Assembly: GCA_020028375.1 (NCBI GenBank)
Contig: JAHZNX010000023.1
Coordinates: 1 to 13,770 of the forward strand
Source: Betaproteobacteria bacterium
GTDB lineage: Bacteria; Pseudomonadota; Gammaproteobacteria; Burkholderiales; SG8-41
Reading direction: 5' to 3'
DNA length: 13,770 nucleotides
Shown here: positions 1 through 6,276 of the stretch, in pieces
Layout: every line of letters starts with the position of its first letter
How positions within the stretch are numbered: position 1 is the stretch's first letter
Notes under the pieces: generated by a model
The model's database searches: none
The model's input: the letters and a program-made list of their open reading frames with translations, nothing else
Told to the model about the DNA's origin: nothing
Made by a program: the position numbers and the translations under genes

Positions 1-214
1 GAGTAGGTTAGGCTCCGAATGGGGCGGGGGGCGTGAATTCCCCAATGCAAATCCAGACCAGATTACGGGCGTTGCCGTAATCGTATTTGACATAATATAC
101 ATTATACGCATTGACTGCTGTGTCCATCCGAAATAAGCGGGCCCAGCAACACGCTGCCCGAGCACGTCGCGTCGCCCGCCTACAGGCACGACCTGGCCGC
201 GGATCAGGGCCCAC
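1..214. other. Region downstream of tatD with an AT-rich patch and inverted repeats; no recognisable gene
   Basis: No gene is convincing here. The only open frame, on the minus strand, has low-complexity Arg/Ala-rich sequence upstream and resembles nothing I know. Bases 84-106 are strikingly AT-rich against GC-rich surroundings. They contain an ATAAT-ATAC-ATTAT inverted repeat (92-105), a plus-strand TTGACA (87-92) and a minus-strand TATAAT (101-106), but no well-spaced -35/-10 pair on either strand. Next to it lies a hairpin with perfect 8-base arms, GATTACGG and CCGTAATC (61-68 and 75-82), and a 6-base loop. It has no T tract, so it is not an obvious intrinsic terminator. It could be a regulatory region for a gene beyond the left edge. 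Confidence 0.4.
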
Positions 215-988
215 TCAGGCGCCGCCAGCGACTTTAAACAGCTTGAAGTAATTTGCGCTGGTGGCCGCGGCGACCTCGTCTAGCGACACGCCCCGCAGGC
301 GCGCGATCTCCTCAGCCACGTACTTCACCAAGCCCGGCTCGTTGGTCTTGCCGCGGTACGGCACCGGGGCCAGGAACGGCGAATCGGTCTCGATCAGCAT
401 GCGCTCCAGGGGCACCTGGCGGGCGACCTCCCTGAGCGCAGCGGCGTTCTTGAACGTGACGATGCCCGAGAACGAGATCCAGAAGCCCAGATCCATCGCC
501 GCCTGCGCCACTTCCCAGGTCCCGGTGTAGCAGTGCATGACGCCCCCGACTTCGGACGCCCGCTCCTCGCGCATGATGCGCAAGGTGTCCTCGGCGGCGT
601 CGCGCATGTGAATGATGAGCGGCTTCCCGGAGCGGCGCGCCGCGCGGATGTGCGTACGAAAGCGCTCGCGCTGCCATTCGGCCCCGCCCTTGATCCGGTA
701 GTGGTCGAGGCCGGTTTCGCCGATCGCCACGACCTTGGGGTGATCGGCAAGCGCGACCAGCTCCTTTTCCGTCACGACCGGAACATCCGCGTAATCGGGA
801 TGCACCCCCACCGATGCGCTTAGATGCGGATAGCGCTCCGCCAGCGCGCGTACCTGCGGGAACTCCTGAAGCGTGACGCTCACGCAAAGCGCGTGCGTGA
901 CGCCATTCGCGCGCATCAGCGCCAGCGCCTCGTCCACGCGACCGGCGAGATCGGGAAAGTCGAGATGGCAGTGGGAGTCGACGAGCAT
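215..988 (-). CDS. tatD: TatD family metal-dependent deoxyribonuclease
   Basis: The 257-residue protein is a TatD-type TIM-barrel hydrolase of the amidohydrolase superfamily. These are cytosolic metal-dependent 3'-5' exonucleases or DNases linked to DNA repair and quality control. All expected metal ligands are visible: HxH at His6/His8 (DSHCHLD), Glu91 in GETGLD, His127 in IIHMRD, His152 in MHCYTG and Asp202 in ETDSPFLAP. Length is normal for the family (about 260). In E. coli the holB-linked paralogue is YcfH, and the symbol tatD is used here in the family sense. The ATG lies 22 bases after the holB stop, so it is probably the last gene of the operon. There is no clear Shine-Dalgarno sequence. 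Many pilus-bearing proteobacteria have pilZ between holB and this gene; it is absent here. Confidence 0.93.
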   Translation of the reverse strand: MLVDSHCHLDFPDLAGRVDEALALMRANGVTHALCVSVTLQEFPQVRALAERYPHLSASVGVHPDYADVPVVTEKELVALADHPKVVAIGETGLDHYRIKGGAEWQRERFRTHIRAARRSGKPLIIHMRDAAEDTLRIMREERASEVGGVMHCYTGTWEVAQAAMDLGFWISFSGIVTFKNAAALREVARQVPLERMLIETDSPFLAPVPYRGKTNEPGLVKYVAEEIARLRGVSLDEVAAATSANYFKLFKVAGGA

Positions 989-1010
989 CAGGTGGTCCGG
1001 ATCGAGGACC

Positions 1011-2021
1011 TCAGGCCGCCTGCGCGCCGGCGTCCTGGCGCAGCAGCGCCCCGTACTCGATCAGCAGGTGCTCGAGGAAAAGCCGTGCATTCAAGGGATG
1101 GGAGACGATACGCTGCAGGCGCACCATTTGCCGCTGGAAGCGCAGCGCCCCGATCAGACCAAGCCGCTGGGCGGTCGCGGCAATGGCATCGGAGTAGTCC
1201 GGGTTATAGCGCACCCTGCCCGCGACCTTGTGGCTCACGAGATCAAAGGCCCATTTCTGCAGCCAGCCGAGCACGAGCCGGGGCGGCGTTTCGCGCAGCT
1301 GCTCGGCGCTGGCGAGAGCATCGAAACCGGGACGCGTGATGGTGCTGAAAAACGCTTCGCGCTGCCGCCAGAATTCCTCGTCGAACGCCTGCGCAAGCAA
1401 CGGGGCGCCTCCCGCATGCGCGAGCGCGAGGTCGGCATCGCGCAGTTTCTGCTCCGCGAGCCAGCCCCGCGCTGCATCGCGCGCCGGGGGCGTGAGCACG
1501 ACCTGCTCGCAGCGGCTCCGTATCGTCGGCAGCAGCTGGTGCCAGCGATGCGCCACCAGCAGGAAGCAGGTCTGCGGCGGCGGCTCCTCCAGGTTCTTCA
1601 GCAGCGCGTTGGCGGCGTTCACGTTGAGCGTTTCCGCCGGGTGGATTAGCACGACCTTGGCGCCGCCCCGGTGACTCGAGACATTGATGAAGCCGGTCAG
1701 GCTCCGCACCTGGTCGACCGAGATCTGGGAACTGGGCTTGCGGTCGCTCCCCTCCTCGGCCTCTCCTGGCTCGGCGTGCGCCTCGGGCTCGAGCCTGCGA
1801 AAGTCCGGGTGACTGCCCTGCTCCATCCAGGTGCAGCCCGCACAACGCCCGCATGCGCGTTTCCCGGGCCGCCGGTTCTCGCACAGCAGCGCTCGCGCGA
1901 GCGCTTCGGCGAAAGCCAGCTTGCCGATGCCTTCGCGCCCGCGCAGCAGCAATGCATGGGGCAATCGTCCCGCGCGCGCAAGCACGGCATCGAAGGCCAC
2001 AGAATGCCATGGATAAGTCAT
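1011..2021 (-). CDS. holB: DNA polymerase III subunit delta' (clamp loader)
   Basis: The 336-residue protein is the delta' subunit of the clamp-loader complex, which opens the beta sliding clamp and places it on primed DNA. Residues 1-175 form the AAA+ region: N-terminal MTYPWH, a P-loop remnant GREGIGK (28-34), four zinc-site cysteines (Cys47, 57, 60, 63; the last three as CxxCxxC), the ALLKNLEEPP segment (139-148) and the SRC motif (169-171). The remainder is the helical collar domain. A charged Glu-rich stretch (78-95) follows the zinc region. Length matches the E. coli protein (334). The ATG is 2 bases past the tmk stop, so the pair is probably translationally coupled; no strong ribosome binding site is seen. 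Confidence 0.93.
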   Translation of the reverse strand: MTYPWHSVAFDAVLARAGRLPHALLLRGREGIGKLAFAEALARALLCENRRPGKRACGRCAGCTWMEQGSHPDFRRLEPEAHAEPGEAEEGSDRKPSSQISVDQVRSLTGFINVSSHRGGAKVVLIHPAETLNVNAANALLKNLEEPPPQTCFLLVAHRWHQLLPTIRSRCEQVVLTPPARDAARGWLAEQKLRDADLALAHAGGAPLLAQAFDEEFWRQREAFFSTITRPGFDALASAEQLRETPPRLVLGWLQKWAFDLVSHKVAGRVRYNPDYSDAIAATAQRLGLIGALRFQRQMVRLQRIVSHPLNARLFLEHLLIEYGALLRQDAGAQAA

Positions 2022-2023
2022 AT

Positions 2024-2641
2024 CTAATAAAACCTTGAAAGTATATTCTCAAGTTCTTTCTTAACTTGGTTAAGGCCCTCCTGGGCATCGAGGACCCGGA
2101 TTCGCCTGGCGTTGGCCCGAGCCCGCCGCAGGTAGGCACTGCGCACGCGCTTGAAGTACGCCTCCTGCTCGCGCTCGAACCGGTCCAGTTTGCGCTTGCG
2201 CGCGGTTCGCCTCCGGCCGACCGCGGGGCTCACGTCGAACAGGATGGTGAGGTCGGGCTGCAGGCCCGGATGCACCCATCGCTCCAGGGCGTCGATCTTT
2301 TTCCAGGCGATGCCGCTGCCGCCCGACTGGTAGGCGTAAGTGGCGTCGGTAAAGCGGTCGCACACGACCCAGACACCGTGTTCCAGCGCGGGCACGATAA
2401 CCTTGGCGAGATGCTCGCGGCGGGCCGCGAACATCAGGAGTGCCTCGGTCTCGGCGTGCAGCCGGTGCCGGCTCCCCAGCACCAGCCGGCGCAGGCGCTC
2501 GCCCGCCGGCGTGCCCCCCGGCTCGCGCGTCACCTTGACCCGGATGCCGCGGCTCCGGAGGTACCGGGCAACCCAGTGGAGGTGGCTGCTTTTGCCCGCG
2601 CCGTCTATGCCTTCAAGTGTAATGAACCGGCCGCGCATCAT
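2024..2641 (-). CDS. tmk: Thymidylate kinase
   Basis: The 205-residue enzyme phosphorylates dTMP to dTDP with ATP, the last step shared by the de novo and salvage routes to dTTP. Visible motifs are the P-loop GIDGAGKS (11-18), the ResRxPGGTPxGE-type region (39-48), the DRF motif (95-97) followed by the thymidine-binding ATYAYQ segment, and an arginine-rich lid (143-155, RRRTARKRKLDRF). The start overlaps the mltG stop by 4 bases (ATGA), with a second ATG directly after it, so either methionine may be used. The C-terminal coding stretch (2024-2080) is more AT-rich than the rest of the gene and encodes a Lys/Glu/Asn-rich helix. It lies 2 bases ahead of holB. Confidence 0.95.
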   Translation of the reverse strand: MMRGRFITLEGIDGAGKSSHLHWVARYLRSRGIRVKVTREPGGTPAGERLRRLVLGSRHRLHAETEALLMFAARREHLAKVIVPALEHGVWVVCDRFTDATYAYQSGGSGIAWKKIDALERWVHPGLQPDLTILFDVSPAVGRRRTARKRKLDRFEREQEAYFKRVRSAYLRRARANARRIRVLDAQEGLNQVKKELENILSRFY

Positions 2642-3657
2642 TGTTTTCCCGAGCGCTGATATTTTGTCACGGCACGCTCGTGCTCTCCCAGCGTGCTCGA
2701 AAACTGCGAGGTGCCGTCACCGCGAGAGACAAAGTACAGCGCATCGCTTGCGGGGGGATTGAGCGCGGCCTTGAGCGAGGCGAGCCCGGGCATCGCGATC
2801 GGCGTCGGCGGCAGCCCCGCGCGGGTGTAAGTGTTGTAAGGCGTGTCCGCCAGCAGATCGCCCTTGCGCAGGTTGCCGTCAAAGCTTTCGCCCAGCCCGT
2901 AGATGACGGTGGGATCGGCTTGCAGCAGCATGCCCTTGCGCAGCCGGTTGACCAGCACGGCGGCGACGAGGGGGCGCTCCTCCTCCCGGCCGGTCTCCTT
3001 CTCGACGATCGAGGCAAGAATGAGCGCCTCATAGGGAGCCGCGAGCGGAGAATCCGGGGGGCGCGCGGTCCAGCGTGCGTCGAGATGGGACTGCATGAGC
3101 CGGTATGCGCGGGAGAGGATGCGGAGATCGCTGCTGCTGCCGGCGAAATGATAGGTGTCCGGGAAGAACAGCCCCTCGGGCGAGCTCTCCTTGATGCCGA
3201 GGCGCTGCAGGATCTCTTCGTCGGTGAGGCCGCGGCTGGCGTGGGCCACTTGCGGGTGCTCGTCGAGCGTTTTGCGCAGCTGCCTGAAGGTCCAGCCCTC
3301 GACGAATCTGACGGTGGCCTGCGTCACATCGCCTTGCACGATCTTCTGCAGCAGGCGGTATGGTGTGACCGGCTCACTGAGCTCGTAGTTGCCCGCCTTG
3401 ATGTTCCTCGCTTCGCCGAGCAGGCGCCCCAGGAGGACAAAGAGCGCGGGCCGGCGCAACGCGCCCGCCCGCTCCATTTCGAGCGCAGCGGCGCGCAAGG
3501 TGCTACCCGGCTTGATGTTGAACTGAAGCGGCAGCGGCGCGGTCGAGATTTCCGCGGTTGCGTACCAGGCGAACGCGGACGCGAAGATCACCGCGGCCGC
3601 CGCGGCGGTGCCGAGCAGCGCGCGCAGAAAGCGGTCGGTCCGCCGGCTCAGCGTCAT
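2638..3657 (-). CDS. mltG: Endolytic murein transglycosylase MltG (YceG-like)
   Basis: The 339-residue inner-membrane lytic transglycosylase cleaves nascent glycan strands and is thought to set their final length. It has a short cytoplasmic basic N-terminus, one membrane helix (about residues 13-32), a periplasmic LysM-like region (about 45-110, including FNIKPGSTL and IKAGNYEL) and the YceG catalytic domain. The conserved LASIVEKETG motif places the likely catalytic Glu at 219. Downstream are the conserved QADPTVIYGLG and YNTY..GLPPTPI segments. Length agrees with E. coli MltG (340). The ATG is 28 bases after the fabF stop; E. coli has pabC in that gap and this genome does not. The ribosome binding site is weak. 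Confidence 0.94.
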   Translation of the reverse strand: MTLSRRTDRFLRALLGTAAAAAVIFASAFAWYATAEISTAPLPLQFNIKPGSTLRAAALEMERAGALRRPALFVLLGRLLGEARNIKAGNYELSEPVTPYRLLQKIVQGDVTQATVRFVEGWTFRQLRKTLDEHPQVAHASRGLTDEEILQRLGIKESSPEGLFFPDTYHFAGSSSDLRILSRAYRLMQSHLDARWTARPPDSPLAAPYEALILASIVEKETGREEERPLVAAVLVNRLRKGMLLQADPTVIYGLGESFDGNLRKGDLLADTPYNTYTRAGLPPTPIAMPGLASLKAALNPPASDALYFVSRGDGTSQFSSTLGEHERAVTKYQRSGKQ

Positions 3658-3685
3658 CGGCGTTCGCCCGGACCGCGGGCAGCGC

Positions 3686-4924
3686 TCAGAGTCTCCGGAA
3701 GACCAGGCTGCCGTTGGTACCGCCGAAACCGAACGAATTCGACACCGCCACGTCGATCTTCATCCGGCGCGCGGCATTCGGCACGTAATCGAGGTCGCAT
3801 TGCGGGTCGGGATTGACGAGATTGATCGTCGGCGGCGCCACCTGCTCGTGCACCGCCAGCGCCGAGAACACCGCTTCGATTCCGCCCGCCGCGCCCAGCA
3901 GGTGCCCCGTCATGGACTTGGTCGAGCTGATGGCGAGCTTGCGCGCGTGATCGCCGAAGCAGTTCTTGACCGCCACCGTTTCGGCGACGTCGCCGAGCGG
4001 GGTCGAGGTCCCGTGGGCGTTGATGTAGTCCACCTGTCCGGTATTGAGCCCCGCGTTCCTCAGAGCGTTCGCCATGCACCGCACCGCGCCCTCGCCGTCC
4101 TCGCAGGGCGCCGTGATGTGGTGGGCGTCGGCACTCATCCCGTAGCCGGCGAGCTCGCAATAAGTTCTTGCGCCGCGCTTGCGCGCGTGCTCGTATTCCT
4201 CGAGCACCAGGATGCCGGCGCCCTCGCCGAGCACGAAGCCGTCGCGGTCTCGGTCCCACGGCCGGCTCGCCGCCGCCGGATCGTCGTTGCGCGATGACAA
4301 TGCGCGCGCCGCGCAGAATCCCCCGAGTCCGAGCGGCGACACGCACGCTTCCGAACCGCCAGCGATCATGACGTCGGCGTCGCCGTACTCGATCAGGCGG
4401 CCGGCGTCGCCGATGCAATGGTTGGCGGTGGTGCATGCCGTGACCAGCGCGAGATTCGGGCCCTTGAGCCCGTACATGATGGAAAGCTGTCCCGCGATCA
4501 AGTTGATGATCGAGCCAGGGATGAAGAACGGGGAGATCTTGCGCGGGCCGCCTGCCAGCACCGCCTTGTGCGTTTCCTCGATCAGCGGCAGCCCGCCGAT
4601 GCCGGAACCAATGCACACACCGACCTGCTCGCGCCGCTCGCGGTCGAAATCGAGCCCGGCGTCCCGGATCGCTTCGATCGCCGCCGCCAGGCCGTAGTGA
4701 ATGAAAGTGTCGAAGCGGCGCGCTTCCTTCGCCGAAAGGTGTTGCGCCGGATCGAAGCCCTTCACTTCTCCAGCGATCTGCACGCTGAAGGCAGCGGGAT
4801 CGAAACGGGTGATGCGGGCGATGCCCGATGCGCCGGCGAGGATGTTTTTCCAGGCTTCTGGCACCCCGTTTCCGACCGGGGAGATGATACCGAGCCCGGT
4901 GACAACGACTCTGCGCCTGGACAA
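3686..4924 (-). CDS. fabF: 3-oxoacyl-[acyl-carrier-protein] synthase II (KAS II)
   Basis: The 412-residue condensing enzyme elongates acyl-ACP with malonyl-ACP in type II fatty acid synthesis. The thiolase-fold signature is complete: nucleophile Cys164 in TACTTANHC, His304 in NAHGTSTP, Lys336 and His341 in TKSMTGHLLGAAGG, and the C-terminal GFGGTNGSLVF loop. Length equals that of E. coli FabF (413). The start is TTG: no ATG or GTG lies in frame upstream near MSRRRVVVTG, and GGAG sits 5 bases before the TTG. The acpP stop is 24 bases upstream, so synthase and carrier protein are made from the same message. Cys-His-His-type KAS I (FabB) is the alternative, but position directly after acpP favours FabF. 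Confidence 0.95.
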   Translation of the reverse strand: MSRRRVVVTGLGIISPVGNGVPEAWKNILAGASGIARITRFDPAAFSVQIAGEVKGFDPAQHLSAKEARRFDTFIHYGLAAAIEAIRDAGLDFDRERREQVGVCIGSGIGGLPLIEETHKAVLAGGPRKISPFFIPGSIINLIAGQLSIMYGLKGPNLALVTACTTANHCIGDAGRLIEYGDADVMIAGGSEACVSPLGLGGFCAARALSSRNDDPAAASRPWDRDRDGFVLGEGAGILVLEEYEHARKRGARTYCELAGYGMSADAHHITAPCEDGEGAVRCMANALRNAGLNTGQVDYINAHGTSTPLGDVAETVAVKNCFGDHARKLAISSTKSMTGHLLGAAGGIEAVFSALAVHEQVAPPTINLVNPDPQCDLDYVPNAARRMKIDVAVSNSFGFGGTNGSLVFRRL

Positions 4925-4948
4925 ATTCGCTCCGGACCAGGATGAAAC

Positions 4949-5188
4949 TCAGGACTTGCCGTGGCCCTTGATGTAGTCGACGGCCTGCTGGACGGTGGCG
5001 ATCTTTTCGGCTTCCTCGTCCGGTATCTCGGTCTCGAATTCCTCCTCGAGCGCCATGACCAGCTCCACGGTGTCGAGCGAGTCCGCGCCGAGATCGTTGA
5101 CGAACGAAGACTCGTTCTTGACGTCCGCCTCGTTGACACCCAGCTGCTCGGCAACAATTTTCTTGACGCGTTGCTCGATGTTCTCCAT
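4949..5188 (-). CDS. acpP: Acyl carrier protein
   Basis: The 79-residue acidic four-helix protein carries growing acyl chains on a phosphopantetheine arm attached to Ser37 in the GADSLDTVELVM motif. Length and sequence are typical of AcpP (E. coli 78). The ATG has a strong ribosome binding site (AAAGGGGA, about 5 bases upstream), in keeping with the high expression usual for this protein. A separate promoter with an extended -10 (5280-5288) and a roughly 85-base leader appear to serve it, besides any read-through from fabG. It is followed after 24 bases by fabF. Confidence 0.97.
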   Translation of the reverse strand: MENIEQRVKKIVAEQLGVNEADVKNESSFVNDLGADSLDTVELVMALEEEFETEIPDEEAEKIATVQQAVDYIKGHGKS

Positions 5189-5270
5189 TCAGTTCCCCTT
5201 TCCTCGACAGGAATGAAAAGCTTGCATGTGACCCCGTGGCGCTGCGCCGGCCGGGGCAATCGGATTCGAA
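5189..5270 (-). promoter_or_regulatory. acpP 5' leader with GC-rich hairpin
   Basis: This is the predicted untranslated leader between the acpP transcription start and its ATG. It contains a stem with CCCCG (5232-5236) pairing CGGGG (5252-5256) and an inner GGCG/CGCC stem around a CTG/CAG loop, then the ribosome binding site just before 5188. No T tract follows the hairpin, so it is not an intrinsic terminator. It could stabilise the message or be incidental to GC richness. No known riboswitch class is recognised. Confidence 0.4.
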
Positions 5271-5282
5271 TAGCGCGCTATT
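5269..5282. promoter_or_regulatory. Perfect 14-base palindrome at the acpP start site (possible operator)
   Basis: AATAGCGCGCTATT is identical on both strands. Its left side spans the transcription start predicted from the acpP -10 element, and its right end overlaps the last three bases of that element (5280-5282). This is the position expected for a repressor operator. I do not recognise a named regulator's consensus, and the functional reading is inference. Confidence 0.35.
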
Positions 5283-5288
5283 TTACCA
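5280..5288 (-). promoter_or_regulatory. Predicted acpP promoter, extended -10
   Basis: On the minus strand TGGTAAAAT forms an extended -10 element (TGn directly before TAAAAT, 5 of 6 matches to TATAAT). No good -35 is present at 16-18 bases, as is common for extended -10 promoters. The predicted start is near 5273, giving a leader of about 85 bases before the acpP ATG. A private promoter for acpP fits its need for more product than the other fab genes. Confidence 0.5.
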
Positions 5289-5333
5289 GATTCGCCCGCC
5301 GGGAAAGTTCCCGGTTTTCAAGGAATTGCACTG

Positions 5334-5354
5334 TTATTCCATGAACATGCCGCC
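5334..5354. repeat. Direct repeat copy 1 of the fabG 3' end
   Basis: This 21-base stretch matches 5533-5553 at 20 of 21 positions. On the minus strand it would encode Gly-Gly-Met-Phe-Met-Glu-stop, nearly the same ending as the real fabG (Gly-Gly-Met-Phe-Met-Asp-stop). It lies 199 bases downstream of fabG's own tail, on the far side of the palindromic element. It may be the ancestral end of fabG or an insertion-generated duplication. Confidence 0.8.
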
Positions 5355-5365
5355 CATTCCCTGGA

Positions 5366-5389
5366 TCGCTCGCAACGAGATGCGAGCGA
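5366..5389. repeat. Perfect 9-base inverted repeat
   Basis: TCGCTCGCA (5366-5374) and TGCGAGCGA (5381-5389) flank a 6-base loop. It lies inside the segment bounded by the duplicated fabG tails, beside the larger palindromic element. No T tract follows on either strand, so a terminator role is not supported. Confidence 0.6.
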
Positions 5390-5414
5390 CTCGAATCTCC
5401 CCTCTCCGCTCAAT

Positions 5415-5520
5415 CCCTCATCCCCGCCCTTCTCCCGAGTGGAGAAGGGAGGCGCGACCCTTCCTCTCTCCACTTGGGAGAGAGGGAAGGAGTGAGGGGA
5501 TGGAGGGGCGGGGGTGAGGG
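5415..5520. repeat. Composite palindromic repeat (REP-like or MITE-like) between fabG and acpP
   Basis: The outer arms are 5415-5429 (CCCTCATCCCCGCCC) and 5506-5520, complementary at 14 of 15 positions. Inside are two more hairpins: CCCTTCTCC/GGAGAAGGG around a 5-base loop (5427-5449), perfect, and CCTTCC.TCTCTCC with GGGAGAGAGGGAAGG (5459-5490), with one bulged base. Pyrimidine-rich CCCTCTCCC/GGGAGAGGG palindromes of this style are scattered between genes in many GC-rich proteobacteria. No transposase is present, so if mobile it would be a non-autonomous unit. As RNA it would fold strongly downstream of fabG and could stabilise the upstream message or partly uncouple fabG from acpP. Confidence 0.75.
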
Positions 5521-5555
5521 ACGGCGGCATGATTAGTCCATGAACATGCCGCCGT
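5521..5555. repeat. Inverted repeat spanning the fabG stop codon
   Basis: ACGGCGGCATG (5521-5531) and CATGCCGCCGT (5545-5555) are perfect 11-base arms around a 13-base loop that holds the fabG stop codon and last sense codons. The left arm is therefore an inverted copy of fabG tail sequence. It could form a hairpin at the end of the fabG message; there is no adjoining T tract. Confidence 0.65.
5533..5553. repeat. Direct repeat copy 2 (fabG 3' end)
   Basis: This is the partner of 5334-5354, differing at a single base, which changes the last sense codon from GAA to GAC on the minus strand. Together the two copies bracket 178 bases containing the palindromic element. Confidence 0.8.
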
Positions 5556-6276
5556 TCACATGAAGTGTGCATCCCGTCACGTAATCCGCCGCGGGAGAAG
5601 CCAGGAATGCCACGGCCGCGGCCACATCCTCCGGCCGCCCCAGCCGTCCCAGGGGAATCTGCTGGATGAGGGCACCCCGCTGCTCCTCGGATAGCGCGCG
5701 CGTCATGTCGGTATCGATAAACCCCGGCGCTATGCAGTTGACGGTGATGTTGCGGCTGCCGACCTCGCGCGCGAGCGACTTGGAGAAACCGATGATGCCC
5801 GCTTTAGCGGCGGCGTAATTGGTCTGCCCGGCGTTGCCGGTCACGCCGACGACGGAAGTGATGTTGATGATGCGGCCGTAGCGCGCCTTCATCATCGAGC
5901 GCAGCACGAGCTTCGACAGGCGGTAGACCGACGTAAGGTTGGTCGCCATGATGTCGTCCCATTCCTCGTCCTTCATGCGTACCAGAAGGTTATCGCGCGT
6001 GATGCCGGCGTTGTTGACGAGGATGGCGATGTCACCAAACCGCTTCTGGATGTCCGGCACCGCCGCCTCCGCCTGCTGCGGATCATTGACGTTGAGAACG
6101 ATACCGGCGCCCCGCGCGCCCGCGGCCGCCAGTTGCCGGCCGATGCCGTCCGCTCCGGACGCGCTGGTCGAGGTGCCGATGACCACGGCGCCGCATCGGC
6201 AGAGCTCGAGCGCGATTGCCTGGCCGATGCCGCGGGATGCGCCGGTGACGAGCGCGATCTTGCCGTCGAGGATCAC
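5533..6276 (-). CDS. fabG: 3-oxoacyl-[acyl-carrier-protein] reductase
   Basis: The 247-residue short-chain dehydrogenase reduces 3-oxoacyl-ACP to 3-hydroxyacyl-ACP with NADPH in the fatty acid elongation cycle. Visible are the cofactor loop TGASRGIG (11-18), NNAG (88-91), and the catalytic set Asn113, Ser141, Tyr154 and Lys158 (YAAAK). The end GGMFMD follows the usual NGGM terminus. The start is GTG (VILDGKIALVTG), overlapping the fabD TGA by 4 bases (GTGA). Longer in-frame reading upstream runs through fabD in the wrong frame and is not real. There is no Shine-Dalgarno sequence, so translational coupling to fabD is likely. The last seven codons are duplicated 199 bases downstream around a palindromic element, which may have altered the final residue. 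Confidence 0.95.
   Translation of the reverse strand: MILDGKIALVTGASRGIGQAIALELCRCGAVVIGTSTSASGADGIGRQLAAAGARGAGIVLNVNDPQQAEAAVPDIQKRFGDIAILVNNAGITRDNLLVRMKDEEWDDIMATNLTSVYRLSKLVLRSMMKARYGRIINITSVVGVTGNAGQTNYAAAKAGIIGFSKSLAREVGSRNITVNCIAPGFIDTDMTRALSEEQRGALIQQIPLGRLGRPEDVAAAVAFLASPAADYVTGCTLHVNGGMFMD

Noticed and set aside
8..214. 68-codon minus-strand open frame beyond tatD
   Set aside because: Arg/Ala-rich start, then an AT-rich segment giving Tyr/Val/Asn runs; no ribosome binding site and no similarity to any family I know.
2024..2060. Internal promoter for holB (TTGAGA-N17-TATTAG on the minus strand)
   Set aside because: The -10 match is poor and the predicted start falls inside the holB start codon; the AT-richness is explained by the Lys/Asn-rich tmk C-terminus.
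2641..3816. 391-codon plus-strand open frame opposite mltG
   Set aside because: Arg/Ala/Gly-rich translation with no family motifs, fully antisense to a clear mltG and crossing into fabF. It is a shadow frame from high GC in third positions.
5299..5314. CCGGGAA-AG-TTCCCGG followed by TTTTC on the plus strand, as a terminator
   Set aside because: The loop is too small as paired, the T tract is short, and no plus-strand gene precedes it.
5318..5572. 84-codon minus-strand open frame across the fabG-acpP gap
   Set aside because: It translates the palindromic repeat into Ser/Pro/Arg-rich sequence and overlaps fabG out of frame, so it is not a gene.
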